64,000 nt of DNA from Pukyongia sp963768085 (GCA_963768085.1 CAVYGO010000001.1:124001-188000); one strand, 5' to 3'. Shown: positions 19,588-28,548, numbered from the stretch's first letter. Program-made: numbers and translations. Notes: a model not told the origin generated them from the letters alone.

Positions 19588-20181
19588 ATGTGGCATACTC
19601 CTTTTGTTATCAAATGTATCTCCGTATTCCTGCTGAACCTATGTATTTCGCAAGCTCAAATAACTACTACATCTCCCGATGGCGGACATGAGCGATGGGA
19701 ATTTGTACTGGAAGGTTCGGGTGATGTACTCCAGATTGCATTACCCATTGGAGCGGGAATGCTAACGATCATCAAAGGAGATTATGAAGGAACCAAGCAA
19801 CTGGCTTTTTCATATGGCACTACGTTAGCGCTTACTTACGCGTTGAAATATCTGGTAGCCAAACAAAGACCGGAAGGCCGGGAGCAATATGACGCTTTTC
19901 CCAGCGGCCATGCAGCCTCCGCTTTTAGCGGTGCATCCTTCATTCAAAAAAGATATGGATGGAAATATGGTTGGGCCGCCTATGTTTTAGCGGGAGTGGT
20001 TGGTGTAAGCCGAATGGAAGGGCCGGATGATTACCACGATTTCTGGGATGTTCTTGCCGGTGCGACGATTGGTGTAACCAGCACCTATCTGTTTACATCA
20101 AAATATGAAGATCCTCCGGTTGATATTGGCTTTGTCTCGGGAAATGGAAATTATATTCTTACAATAAAGTATCAATTCTAG
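19588..20181 (+). CDS. PAP2-superfamily phosphatase
   Basis: Phosphatidic-acid-phosphatase type 2 enzyme, a membrane-associated lipid or polyprenyl phosphate phosphatase. All three catalytic blocks are present: K-x6-RP (Lys87, Arg94, Pro95), PSGH at 105-108 and SR-x7-H-x3-D with Arg142, His150 and Asp154. An N-terminal hydrophobic signal ends around SQAQ, and other hydrophobic segments flank the catalytic blocks. At 197 residues it is short for the family. Substrate (undecaprenyl pyrophosphate, phosphatidate or an outer-membrane lipid phosphate) cannot be assigned. It stands alone between recG and the cold-shock gene. Confidence 0.93.
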   Translation: MWHTPFVIKCISVFLLNLCISQAQITTTSPDGGHERWEFVLEGSGDVLQIALPIGAGMLTIIKGDYEGTKQLAFSYGTTLALTYALKYLVAKQRPEGREQYDAFPSGHAASAFSGASFIQKRYGWKYGWAAYVLAGVVGVSRMEGPDDYHDFWDVLAGATIGVTSTYLFTSKYEDPPVDIGFVSGNGNYILTIKYQF

Positions 20182-20242
20182 TATTTTCTGAAGGTATTTT
20201 AACATTATTTGCTAAATGTTACTCCCTTGGAATTAATTAGCT

Positions 20243-20250
20243 TATCTTTG
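20243..20250 (+). promoter_or_regulatory. -7 promoter element TATCTTTG of the cold-shock gene
   Basis: Exact TAnnTTTG match 29 bp before the cold-shock ATG. The nearest TTG upstream (20227) is only 13 bp away, so the -33 part is not consensus. The resulting leader of about 25 nt is very A/T-rich and short compared with the long structured leader of E. coli cspA. Confidence 0.55.
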
Positions 20251-20279
20251 CACATTATTAATTAATTATATTATTTATT

Positions 20280-20471
20280 ATGACTAAAGGAACAGTTAAG
20301 TTCTTTAATGACGCTAAAGGTTTTGGTTTCATTACAGAAAATGATTCACAAACCGAACACTTTGTACACGCAACCGGCTTAGTTGACGAAATTCGCGAAG
20401 GAGATGAAGTAGAGTTTGAGCTTGAACAAGGAAAAAAAGGATTAAATGCAGTTCAGGTACGAGTGATCTAA
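20280..20471 (+). CDS. Cold-shock domain protein (CspA family)
   Basis: A 63-residue single-stranded nucleic acid binding protein with one OB-fold cold-shock domain. It begins MTKGTVKFFNDAKGFGFI, which contains the RNP1 motif KGFGFI (13-18). The RNP2 region reads EHFVHATG, where many homologues have DIFVHFS, a variant common in Bacteroidota. Such proteins melt RNA secondary structure at low temperature or in fast growth. It is a single-gene unit with a TATCTTTG promoter element in front and a strong terminator behind. Confidence 0.96.
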   Translation: MTKGTVKFFNDAKGFGFITENDSQTEHFVHATGLVDEIREGDEVEFELEQGKKGLNAVQVRVI

Positions 20472-20497
20472 CAAAACGCAACTTAATTTTTGAACCA

Positions 20498-20524
20498 AAC
20501 CCATCGTTTTCGATGGGTTTTTTT
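20498..20524 (+). terminator. Rho-independent terminator of the cold-shock gene
   Basis: A perfect 9-bp stem AACCCATCG/CGATGGGTT with a TTTT loop is followed by a run of T residues. It ends 14 bp before the convergent TlpA-like gene. Confidence 0.93.
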
Positions 20525-20537
20525 ATGGCTTATGTTT

Positions 20538-21749
20538 TCATTCGGTAAGTAATTCAGCCATAAAACTCTCAAAATTCTTTACGAAATCTGTGTACTTCCT
20601 CCCTGTTGCGGGTCCGTTAAATCCCGTATGTATCTTCCGAACCACACCCCGCTTGTCTATAAAAATCGTTGTAGGATATGACAATATATGATTTAACATG
20701 GGCAACTTTTCATTTGCTTCTTTCTTGTCATCACTCCCTGCCTGTGCCAGAAGTATCGGGTAAGGTACGCCAACTTTCTCCTTTAATCGGTTGATTGCCT
20801 TCATCGCTTTTTCCTCATTGGGCGCATATTCAAACGCTAATGAAACAAATTCAAGGTCTTCAGATGTATTATTTCTGTAGTAATTCGAATAAAATCTTGT
20901 TTCATCCAGACAATTAGGACACCAGGTGCCCATAATCTGAACCACAACTACTTTATTCTTAAATCTGGCATCCGATAGTGAAACCAACTCACCATCGGTG
21001 TCGGGAAAACTGAAGGCTAACGTATCGTATCCTTCTTTAATAAAAGTTAATGAATCCGCCGGGGGCAACTCATACTGTTCATTACGTTTAGCAACAAAAG
21101 GCTCTATAAAATGTTTTCCGCTATAGAACATACCATTCATGCTACTATCCGTAACTTTCGCTTCAAACAAAAAAACGTGAGCCCCATCAAAGGTTGATAG
21201 TCGTAAAGTATCCTGATCTACAACACCTTCCAGATATCGATAATCACCAGTGGTGGTGCGAAATGTACCGGTCACTCCCGTCCCATTCTGTTGAAAAATC
21301 CCTTTCGCTATATACCTGTCATCTTCAGAATCCCGGCTAAAAACTGTTTCCCATTTTCCGGTAATTTCAGCTTCGGCAGGCCCGGAGGTTACAAACCTGG
21401 GGCGCTCACCAAAGGTCATTTCAAAAGGAACGATACGTTTCAAACTAGGTTTGATAAAACTACCTGAAATTGACTCAGCGGTGAAAGTCCCTTTCATCAC
21501 TCCTTCAAAAACAGGATGGTTAATAATAATAGAATCGCCACGTATAATCACCTCTTCCGTACGGACTTCTTCTTCGGCATTATATATTACAAAATTATGA
21601 TCTTCGGTAAAGTCTAAATTAAAAGGAAGCTCCTTACCATTACCCAAATCAAACACTGCACGCCAAGAACCATGATTAGGATGATGAGGCCTCTGGGAGC
21701 AGGAGAATATTAATAAACCGATAAGGGATGTTAGAAGGGTGTTTTTCAT
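20538..21749 (-). CDS. TlpA-like thioredoxin-fold lipoprotein
   Basis: Envelope lipoprotein of 403 residues with a C-terminal thiol-disulfide oxidoreductase domain. The signal ends in LIFSC, giving lipid attachment at Cys17. Residues ~25-245 form a beta-rich region of the kind found in front of TlpA/ResA domains in Bacteroidota. The thioredoxin fold starts near 250 and bears the active site WCPNC (Cys277, Cys280); a cis-Pro site follows at LSYPTTIFID. It likely reduces or isomerises periplasmic thiols, for example in cytochrome c maturation. It is transcribed alone, and the minus-strand operon upstream of it ends in its own terminator. Confidence 0.92.
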   Translation of the reverse strand: MKNTLLTSLIGLLIFSCSQRPHHPNHGSWRAVFDLGNGKELPFNLDFTEDHNFVIYNAEEEVRTEEVIIRGDSIIINHPVFEGVMKGTFTAESISGSFIKPSLKRIVPFEMTFGERPRFVTSGPAEAEITGKWETVFSRDSEDDRYIAKGIFQQNGTGVTGTFRTTTGDYRYLEGVVDQDTLRLSTFDGAHVFLFEAKVTDSSMNGMFYSGKHFIEPFVAKRNEQYELPPADSLTFIKEGYDTLAFSFPDTDGELVSLSDARFKNKVVVVQIMGTWCPNCLDETRFYSNYYRNNTSEDLEFVSLAFEYAPNEEKAMKAINRLKEKVGVPYPILLAQAGSDDKKEANEKLPMLNHILSYPTTIFIDKRGVVRKIHTGFNGPATGRKYTDFVKNFESFMAELLTE

Positions 21750-21769
21750 ACTTTTGAATTACCTTCCAT

Positions 21770-21799
21770 AAAAAACAGGCGCCCTTACCGGACGCCTGT
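21770..21799 (-). terminator. Rho-independent terminator of the small envelope-protein operon
   Basis: Read on the minus strand, ACAGGCG and CGCCTGT (21793-21799 and 21775-21781) form a 7-bp stem around an 11-nt loop, followed by six T residues. It lies 20 bp after the stop of the 244-residue gene. Confidence 0.85.
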
Positions 21800-21819
21800 C
21801 GTTTTATATGAATTAATCC

Positions 21820-22554
21820 TTAATTCTTTTCTGAATCGGTATTCATTTTATCTAAGGATTCTTTCTGTGACTTCATAGAAGTATCGGCATTATCGAGAGC
21901 CGTTCTGAACTTCATCAGTTTTGCCTCAGCATCTTTAATCCGGTTCATTTTAGCCGCATATTCCTCGTCATTTATTTTCCCATCAGCTTTTGCCTGTTCA
22001 ACTCTTGCACGTGCAGCATCAATTCTCGTTTTACCATTCTCCAATGCCTTCTGATGCCCTTTAATTTTCTCTTGGGACATGGCAATATTTTTATTTGCCT
22101 TGGCCACACTTTCCGACTTCTTGACAATTCCTTTTTTTACCTCGGCCTTACGTTTCTCAACTCCGGTTTTTTTACTTGGATCTGCGTTTTTCAATCGATC
22201 TGAAGCTGCTTGATCCGCATTTTTTGCAGATTTATCGGCATCACTCATTACCTTGTCGGCGTCGTTGATAGCCTTATCTTTCATTTTTTCGGCTTTCCCT
22301 TTTGCATCAGAAGACTTCTCCTTCATTTTCGCCTTTTCTTTTTCCATTTCCTTTTTCCGAGCATCCTGCTCCTGGGAAATTTTAGCTTTGGCTGCCTTAT
22401 CGGCTTCCGTACTATTTACACTTTTCTTAATTTCCTGTTTTTTCTCAACGGCTTTTTTCATTACCGCACCATCACTATCCTGCGCCACTGCAATTTGGCC
22501 TGCTCCCAGGAATAATACGAATGCTACTATTAAGGTTTTTAATATGTTTTTCAT
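21820..22554 (-). CDS. Secreted Lys/Glu/Ala-rich coiled-coil protein, 244 aa
   Basis: Function unknown. A signal peptide (MKNILKTLIVAFVLFLGAG, ending VAQ) exports a highly charged low-complexity helical protein. Residues ~30-135 are dominated by Lys, Glu, Ala and Asp in long helix-forming runs (for example KMKDKAINDADKVMSDADKS), and the second half contains heptads typical of coiled coils. It has no Cys and no catalytic motif. Its start lies 11 bp after the small coiled-coil lipoprotein gene, so both come from one mRNA. A structural or periplasm-spanning role is inference from composition. Confidence 0.82.
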   Translation of the reverse strand: MKNILKTLIVAFVLFLGAGQIAVAQDSDGAVMKKAVEKKQEIKKSVNSTEADKAAKAKISQEQDARKKEMEKEKAKMKEKSSDAKGKAEKMKDKAINDADKVMSDADKSAKNADQAASDRLKNADPSKKTGVEKRKAEVKKGIVKKSESVAKANKNIAMSQEKIKGHQKALENGKTRIDAARARVEQAKADGKINDEEYAAKMNRIKDAEAKLMKFRTALDNADTSMKSQKESLDKMNTDSEKN

Positions 22555-22565
22555 AATGTTTTGTT

Positions 22566-22769
22566 TTAAATACTATCTAATTCACTCAATGTTTCTTCCA
22601 GTTCTTCGGCTTCAGCATCGATTTCTTCTGTTAACTTAGTCGTTTCTTCTTCAAGGTTTTCAATTTGTTCGGTGACCGCTTCAAGTTCGGCTTCCTCCTT
22701 TTTCGTGTCCCTGCAAGAGGTAAGGCCAAGCACGAACAACACAATAAATAATTTTAATACTACTTTCAT
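22566..22769 (-). CDS. Small coiled-coil lipoprotein, 67 aa
   Basis: A tiny lipoprotein: signal MKVVLKLFIVLFVLGLTSC with lipidation at Cys19, then about 48 residues made almost only of Glu, Leu, Thr and Asp in a single amphipathic helix (ELEAVTEQIENLEEETTKL). It resembles Braun-type or SlyB-like small lipoproteins in architecture but not in sequence, and lacks the C-terminal Lys used for peptidoglycan linkage. First gene of the operon with the 244-residue coiled-coil protein. A near-match -7 element (TACTTTTA on the minus strand) is at 22793-22800. Confidence 0.82.
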   Translation of the reverse strand: MKVVLKLFIVLFVLGLTSCRDTKKEEAELEAVTEQIENLEEETTKLTEEIDAEAEELEETLSELDSI

Positions 22770-22822
22770 TTTAAATGGATTAACGATTTGCGACCATAAA
22801 AGTACAAATTCTACCGCAATGT

Positions 22823-22852
22823 TTGAATGGTATTGGCATTGTTTTATCTTTG
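22823..22852 (+). promoter_or_regulatory. Consensus promoter TTG-N19-TATCTTTG for pheT
   Basis: TTG at 22823-22825 and TATCTTTG at 22845-22852 have the ideal 19-bp spacing. The start codon of pheT is 21 bp beyond, so the leader is very short and leaves no room for a T-box or peptide attenuator. Confidence 0.8.
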
Positions 22853-22873
22853 TAAGCTTAAATTTGAAGCTTC

Positions 22874-25300
22874 ATGAAGATTTCATACAATTGGCTTAAG
22901 CAGTTCATCGATATTGATTGGGAGGCTGAACGCACCGGAGAACTTCTCACAGACCTCGGTCTTGAAATTGAAGGAATCACTCCGTTCACATCGGTCCAGG
23001 GAGGATTAGAAGGTGTAGTTGTAGGTCATGTTTTGGAATGCAAACAGCATCCAAATGCTGATAAATTGAAACTTACTATGGTCGACCTGGGCGAAGGAGA
23101 ATCTGTTCAGATTGTCTGTGGTGCTCCTAACGTTGCCAAAGGACAGAAAGTTCCTGTTGCGACCGTAGGCACCACTCTGTACAATGATGAAGGGGAGCCC
23201 TGGAAAATAAAAAAAGGTAAAATACGAGGCGAAGTCAGTATGGGTATGATATGCGCCGAAGACGAACTCGGTCTTGGCCAGAGTCATGACGGCATCCTCG
23301 TTCTCGGCTCGAAATTTAAGCCGGGAACTCCTGCTTCCAAAGTATTCGATATTGAAAATGATGAGGTATTCGAGATCGGTCTTACTCCGAACCGCGCCGA
23401 TGCGATGAGCCATTGGGGAGTTGCACGAGACCTTAGGGCAGGGTTACTTCAACAGGATGTTGCGATAGAATTAATAACACCATCTACGAGCAGTTTCCAT
23501 GTGGACAACCGTACGCTCAAGATAGATGTGGAAGTGAAAAATGAAGATCTAGCACCAAGATACTGTGGGGTTACCATAAGCGGTATCAAAGTAGAACCTT
23601 CTCCGGGATGGCTTCAGAACAGGTTGAAATCTATCGGATTATCTCCTATAAATAACATTGTAGATATTACCAACTATGTACTGCATGAACTGGGGCAACC
23701 ACTACATGCCTTTGATGCCGTTAAGATCGCCGGGAATCAAATACAAGTTAAAACATTACCCGCTGGAACGAAATTCGTAACCCTGGATGAAGTGGAACGT
23801 GAATTGCATGAAGATGATCTTATGATCTGTGATGCAGAAAAACCAATGTGCATTGCCGGTATCTTTGGAGGAATTCACAGTGGAGTGACAGAAAGTACCA
23901 CAAGTATCTTCCTTGAAAGTGCGTATTTCAACCCGGTGAGTATCCGGAAGTCTGCCAAGAGACACGGACTGAATACCGACGCTTCTTTCCGATTTGAACG
24001 AGGTGTAGATCCTAACGCCTGCGAGTACGCAATGATGAGAGCCGCTATTTTAATTACTGAAATAGCCGGTGGCAAAATTACAAGTGATGTAGTGGATGTC
24101 TATCGTAAAAAGATCGAAGACCATCAGGTGGTACTTAATTTCGATAATGCCAACCGACTTATTGGTGAAGAGATTCCAAGGGAAACCATCAAGAAAATTC
24201 TAACTTCCCTGGAGATCAAGGTGAACAACGTTACTGAAACCGGTATTGGCATGACGATACCCGCATATAGAAATGATGTTACGCGAGAAGCAGATGTTAT
24301 CGAGGAATTACTTCGGGTGTATGGTTACAACAAGGTAGGTTTTTCGGAAAAATTAAATGCATCCATTTCAGAATATAAAAAAGTGGAGGATCATGAGATT
24401 CAACAGCATGTATCAGCACAGCTCACTGCACTCGGTTTTAATGAGATGCTAGCCAATTCGTTAACGGCACCCGCCTATAGTACCTTAAGTAATTCTTTGA
24501 AACAAGTCCATAACCTGAACATTGTAAACCCGTTAAGTCAAGACCTTTCAGTACTGAGACAATCCATGTTATTTGGTGCTATGGAGGCCTTGTCCTACAA
24601 TTCCAACAGAAAGATCAGGGACATCAAGCTGTTCGAATTTGGGGTTACGTATCATAACTACCCCGATGGCAGGTCTGAAAAAAAGCATCTTACCATAACC
24701 GTTTCCGGTTCGAGGAATGAAGACAACTGGACCATACCTTCCAGGAAAAGTGAGTTTTTCTACTTTAAGGGCATCGTAATGGCAGTAATGGAACGGCTTG
24801 GTATTAAAGACTATTCGGAAAAACCCTTAAAAACCGATGTTTTTGCCGAAGGACTTATTTTCGCAAAAGGCAGAAATTCCCTGGTGGAATTCGGCTTGAT
24901 CAATAAAAAGGTGAAGCGTCATTTCGATGTGGAAGCAGAGACCCTATTCGCCGATTTCAACTGGGACCTTATTCTGGAGACTATTTCTACTGAGAATTTC
25001 AGTCTAAAGCCAATCCCTAAATATCCTTCTGTGAAGCGGGATTTCGCCCTACTTCTGGATGATGATGTAAGTTTTGGAAAGCTCAAAAAAGCTGCGCTAC
25101 AGACCGAAAAACTACTTTTGAAAGATGTTTCGTTATTCGATGTATATACCGGCACAAAACTTCCGAAAGGAAAAAAGTCCTATGCACTTAGTTTTACAAT
25201 TCAGGACGATAGGAAAACCTTAACCGATAAGCAGGTCGATAAGATCATGACCAAATTACAACAGCGTTTCGAAAAGGACTTTGGCGCAAGCTTACGCTAA
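22874..25300 (+). CDS. pheT: Phenylalanine-tRNA ligase beta subunit
   Basis: Beta chain of the alpha2-beta2 phenylalanyl-tRNA synthetase. Domain order over 808 residues is complete: N-terminal MKISYNWLKQFIDIDW, EMAP/tRNA-binding OB domain (GHVLECKQHPNADKLKL), B3/B4 editing domain, B5 domain, catalytic-like core (NPLSQDLSVLRQSMLFGAM) and the C-terminal ferredoxin-fold anticodon-binding domain (YPSVKRDFALLLDDDV). The alpha subunit gene pheS is not adjacent, as in many Bacteroidota where the two genes are separate. A consensus promoter directly in front fits independent transcription. Confidence 0.97.
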   Translation: MKISYNWLKQFIDIDWEAERTGELLTDLGLEIEGITPFTSVQGGLEGVVVGHVLECKQHPNADKLKLTMVDLGEGESVQIVCGAPNVAKGQKVPVATVGTTLYNDEGEPWKIKKGKIRGEVSMGMICAEDELGLGQSHDGILVLGSKFKPGTPASKVFDIENDEVFEIGLTPNRADAMSHWGVARDLRAGLLQQDVAIELITPSTSSFHVDNRTLKIDVEVKNEDLAPRYCGVTISGIKVEPSPGWLQNRLKSIGLSPINNIVDITNYVLHELGQPLHAFDAVKIAGNQIQVKTLPAGTKFVTLDEVERELHEDDLMICDAEKPMCIAGIFGGIHSGVTESTTSIFLESAYFNPVSIRKSAKRHGLNTDASFRFERGVDPNACEYAMMRAAILITEIAGGKITSDVVDVYRKKIEDHQVVLNFDNANRLIGEEIPRETIKKILTSLEIKVNNVTETGIGMTIPAYRNDVTREADVIEELLRVYGYNKVGFSEKLNASISEYKKVEDHEIQQHVSAQLTALGFNEMLANSLTAPAYSTLSNSLKQVHNLNIVNPLSQDLSVLRQSMLFGAMEALSYNSNRKIRDIKLFEFGVTYHNYPDGRSEKKHLTITVSGSRNEDNWTIPSRKSEFFYFKGIVMAVMERLGIKDYSEKPLKTDVFAEGLIFAKGRNSLVEFGLINKKVKRHFDVEAETLFADFNWDLILETISTENFSLKPIPKYPSVKRDFALLLDDDVSFGKLKKAALQTEKLLLKDVSLFDVYTGTKLPKGKKSYALSFTIQDDRKTLTDKQVDKIMTKLQQRFEKDFGASLR

Positions 25301-25317
25301 TCTCTTAATTCAAAGGG

Positions 25318-25899
25318 TTATTCTGCAATATCAGGTGATATCACGCCATTTACAATATGGAAGAATCCATGTTTGTGATAGAGGTCTGAAGCAAGTATAG
25401 TAGCCGTATTTCCATTATTATCGGCTAAAACTATTTCACTTCCGGATAAACGAATCCTTAATTTTTCACCGCTGACTGTTCGATAGTAAGCTGTACCTCC
25501 GCCTTTATCAACAGCCTTTTTTAGCGAATAGACATCGATTCGCCCTGGAACCGTAAAGAAATGTAAGATCTCTTTTTGAGTGATAGGATCTGAAACATCT
25601 ATTACAGTTTCTTCTCCGTTTTCAGAATCATTTTGAAATCCTTCATCGACAACCACAAAGACGGTCCCCATAAAATCTTCGGTAAATAATTGTTCCGCAT
25701 GATTCTTCAATAACTCCGCATAGATACTAAATCCATCCGCCTCGGACAGATTTTCCAACAAGGTCCTTTCAGATGAAAATTCAATGCCTTTATAGGTTTT
25801 GGTCACTTTCGCCATCTCGGTAGTCTTATATTTCTGTGCCGAAAGCTGACCAGAGACCGTAAGTGCTAATACAAGCAGTATATTTAAATTCCGTTTCAT
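25318..25899 (-). CDS. Secreted FAS1 (fasciclin)-domain protein
   Basis: Exported protein with one fasciclin domain, a fold used for adhesion or surface contacts. The open frame reaches 26001, but the start at 25899 gives a clean signal peptide (MKRNLNILLVLALTVSGQLSA, then QKYKT), so this start is preferred. FAS1 hallmarks sit in the C-terminal half: ILHFFTVPGRIDVYSL, GTAYYRTVSGEKLRIRLSG and HGFFHIVNGVISP, matching the H2 region and the terminal GVI.HVIDGVL-type strand. The first FAS1 block is degenerate, so the domain call is good rather than certain. Converges with pheT, with 17 bp between stops. Confidence 0.8.
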   Translation of the reverse strand: MKRNLNILLVLALTVSGQLSAQKYKTTEMAKVTKTYKGIEFSSERTLLENLSEADGFSIYAELLKNHAEQLFTEDFMGTVFVVVDEGFQNDSENGEETVIDVSDPITQKEILHFFTVPGRIDVYSLKKAVDKGGGTAYYRTVSGEKLRIRLSGSEIVLADNNGNTATILASDLYHKHGFFHIVNGVISPDIAE

Positions 25900-26030
25900 T
25901 AGTGATTCTTTTTCAGGATAAATGTACATCAATATATAAAACGAACTGAAACAGGATTTATTTATTATTGCAAAATTGTTAAAATGTTGCTTCGTATACA
26001 TCTGGTATCTATTTTTAGGAAAAAATTGTT

Positions 26031-26744
26031 ATGCTCTCTAGAACTAACATTGAAACGGTATTGCATAAAGCTCGTGACAGAAGGATATCTTCTGAAGCGA
26101 TTCTAGCCGAAGTTTCGGAGATTCTTCAAGAAAATACACGCCAGCGTGAATTGATCGCAGTTTCATTAAATGGTTCCGGAACTGACGAAAACAAGTTTGA
26201 CATAAACTTGCTTGAAGCTGATAAGATTTTTCACCTCGACGACATCAGGGAATTGTGTGTTATTTATCGGCTACGTTTTTTAGACGCTCGTTTTTTTAAA
26301 GGCGAGATCCCTGAGGAAGCTATTTCCAAAATCCGCCATTTGGAAAACGAACACGACACCCCTTTATCCGGATTTAAGATCATGGCACCAGCCAAACTAC
26401 TGAAATTAGAAAATGCAGATGATCCACTGTTATTTGCTCCGATGGGAAATGATTATTATTACCTTATCCACAAATGGGGAAACGACCTTCATCCCTTCCG
26501 AAAATTGCTGATGTGGCCATATAAAAGTTTCGAAAATCTCGTATTCACGATTTTCCTTGTTAGTATCATTCTCACGGCGATTACCCCGATGAAAATGTTC
26601 ACACATACCGCACAAATGCAGGAATATATTTTAATGTTCCTCTTTATGTTTAAAGCTGTGGGCGGGACCGTACTATTCTATGGATTCGCCAAAGGGAAGA
26701 ATTTCAACAGTGCTATCTGGGATAGTAAGTATTATAATGCCTGA
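26031..26744 (+). CDS. Conserved membrane protein, 237 aa
   Basis: Family not recognised. The first ~130 residues are soluble and helix/beta mixed (MLSRTNIETVLHKARDRRIS; LSGFKIMAPAKLLKLENADDP). A linker rich in aromatic residues follows (DYYYLIHKWGNDLHPFRKLL). Two transmembrane helices come near the C-terminus (residues ~171-189 and ~200-222), separated by THTAQMQEY. The topology suggests a cytoplasmic N-terminal sensor-like domain on a two-helix hairpin. No catalytic motifs are visible. It lies between the divergent FAS1 gene and the convergent ABC-F gene. Confidence 0.78.
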   Translation: MLSRTNIETVLHKARDRRISSEAILAEVSEILQENTRQRELIAVSLNGSGTDENKFDINLLEADKIFHLDDIRELCVIYRLRFLDARFFKGEIPEEAISKIRHLENEHDTPLSGFKIMAPAKLLKLENADDPLLFAPMGNDYYYLIHKWGNDLHPFRKLLMWPYKSFENLVFTIFLVSIILTAITPMKMFTHTAQMQEYILMFLFMFKAVGGTVLFYGFAKGKNFNSAIWDSKYYNA

Positions 26745-26795
26745 TTTTAATGATGAAAATTTATCATAATTAGATGTTCAGGGCAGGAAGTTATT

Positions 26796-28421
26796 TTAAA
26801 CCTCAACAGCATACATCTTATCGCGAAGTTCTTTTATCTTCTTATCATTCATGTATTCGTCGAAAGTCATATATCGATCTATTACCCCATTGGGTGTGAT
26901 CTCGATAACCCGGTTCGCAACCGTCTGGGCAAATTCGTGATCGTGGGTAGTTAACAGTACGGTTCCCTTGAAGTTCTTCAACGAATTGTTAAATGCCGTG
27001 ATCGATTCAAGATCGAGGTGATTGGTCGGTTCGTCCAGCATTAACACATTGGCACGTATCATCATCATTCTGCTCAACATACAGCGTACCTTTTCTCCTC
27101 CTGAAAGCACATTGGATTTTTTCAGCGCCTCTTCACCGCTAAAAAGCATCTTACCCAGGAAACCACGAATAAATACTTCCTCTCTTTCTTCTTCTGTTTT
27201 AGCCCATTGACGAAGCCAATCAACCAACGACATATCGTTCCGGAAGAAATGTTCATTGTCCAGTGGTAAATAACTCTGGGCGGTGGTGACACCCCACTGA
27301 TAATTTCCGGAATCAGCATTCGCCTTGCCATTGATAATTTCGTAGAAAGCCGTTGTTGCCCGTGAATCCCGGCAAAACACAACCACTTTATCCCCTTTGG
27401 CAAGATTTATATCCACTTTGCTGAAGAGCGTTTCACCGTCCAATGAGGCAGCGAGGTTCTCGATATTAAGGATCTGGTCACCCGCTACACGTTCTCTGTC
27501 AAAAATGATTGCCGGATATCTTCGGCTGGATGGTTTAATAGCATCTACATTGAGCTTTTCGATCATTTTCTTCCTGCTGGTGGCCTGTTTCGATTTCGCA
27601 ACATTCGCCGAAAACCTTCGGATGAATTCCTCAAGTTCCTTTTTCTTTTCTTCAGCTTTTTTATTCTGCTGTGCTCTTTGTCTGGCGGCTAGCTGGCTAC
27701 TTTCATACCAAAATGTATAATTACCGCTGTAATGCGTTATTTTCCCGAAGTCAATATCACTAATATGCGTACATACAGCATCCAGGAAGTGACGATCGTG
27801 AGAGACTACGATCACACAGTTATCGTAATTGGCGAGGAAATTTTCCAACCAACTTATTGTTTCGTAATCCAGGTCGTTGGTAGGCTCATCCATGATTAAC
27901 AGATCAGGATTTCCGAAGAGCGCCTGCGCCAGTAAAACCCTTACCTTCTGTTTACCATCCAGGTCGGCCATCATACTGTAATGCACGCTTTCATTAATCC
28001 CAAGATTCGATAACATGGCAGCGGCGTCACTATCTGCGTTCCACCCGTTCATTTCTTCGAAAGCCACTTGCAATTCACCAATTTTCTCGGCATTCTCGTC
28101 AGTATAATCCTCGTACAGCTTATCAATTTCCGATTTGATGTTGAACAATTCCTTATTTCCTCGCACCACGGTTTCCAGTACTGGATAGGCATCGCATGCA
28201 TTGTGATTCTGTTCCAGGACAGACATACGCTTACCGTGCTCTATATGAACATTACCGGACGTAGGATCCTGTTTACCTGCAATGATCTTTAGAAAAGTAG
28301 ATTTTCCAGCTCCATTCGCTCCTATAATCCCATAGCAGTTCCCCTGAACAAACTGAGTGTTCACTTCATCAAACAGGACTCTTTTTCCAAATTGAACAGA
28401 TAAATTATTCACTGATAACAT
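26796..28421 (-). CDS. ABC-F family ATPase, YbiT-like
   Basis: Soluble tandem ABC ATPase of 541 residues without membrane domains, of the ribosome-associated ABC-F class. The first half has Walker A GANGAGKST and Walker B LLIMDEPTND. The linker region between halves carries the charged helices EEKKKELEEFIRRFSANVAK. The second half has signature LSGGEKVRCM and Walker B VLMLDEPTNHLD. Two departures are visible. The first signature is degenerate (DLDGKQKVR instead of LSGGQ), and the second Walker A is FCRDSRATTAFYE, lacking the GxxGxGK[S/T] loop. I recall similar second sites in other Bacteroidota YbiT-like proteins, so this may be a lineage trait. ABC-F proteins act at the ribosomal E site. Confidence 0.92.
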   Translation of the reverse strand: MLSVNNLSVQFGKRVLFDEVNTQFVQGNCYGIIGANGAGKSTFLKIIAGKQDPTSGNVHIEHGKRMSVLEQNHNACDAYPVLETVVRGNKELFNIKSEIDKLYEDYTDENAEKIGELQVAFEEMNGWNADSDAAAMLSNLGINESVHYSMMADLDGKQKVRVLLAQALFGNPDLLIMDEPTNDLDYETISWLENFLANYDNCVIVVSHDRHFLDAVCTHISDIDFGKITHYSGNYTFWYESSQLAARQRAQQNKKAEEKKKELEEFIRRFSANVAKSKQATSRKKMIEKLNVDAIKPSSRRYPAIIFDRERVAGDQILNIENLAASLDGETLFSKVDINLAKGDKVVVFCRDSRATTAFYEIINGKANADSGNYQWGVTTAQSYLPLDNEHFFRNDMSLVDWLRQWAKTEEEREEVFIRGFLGKMLFSGEEALKKSNVLSGGEKVRCMLSRMMMIRANVLMLDEPTNHLDLESITAFNNSLKNFKGTVLLTTHDHEFAQTVANRVIEITPNGVIDRYMTFDEYMNDKKIKELRDKMYAVEV

Positions 28422-28449
28422 AAGTCACAATACTTTTTTAAATTCGCCG

Positions 28450-28457
28450 CAAAAGTA
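28450..28457 (-). promoter_or_regulatory. -7 element TACTTTTG for the ABC-F gene
   Basis: Exact TAnnTTTG on the minus strand, 28 bp before the ATG. No TTG at the matching -33 position. Confidence 0.45.
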
Positions 28458-28540
28458 GCTAATTAACTGCTATTGAAGAAACATTAGAGTTTTAAAATAC
28501 TTTTAACTAGTAATTAACACTGAGTAGAACGTGATACGAC

Positions 28541-28548
28541 TACTTTTG
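28541..28548 (+). promoter_or_regulatory. -7 element TACTTTTG for the thioredoxin-fold lipoprotein gene
   Basis: Exact TAnnTTTG. Transcription would start near 28554, which rules out the first in-frame TTG (28551) as a useful start and supports the TTG at 28575. Confidence 0.5.

Noticed and set aside
25900..26001. 34-residue N-terminal extension of the FAS1 protein
   Set aside because: It would place a signal peptide internally; starting at 25899 gives a proper signal peptide.
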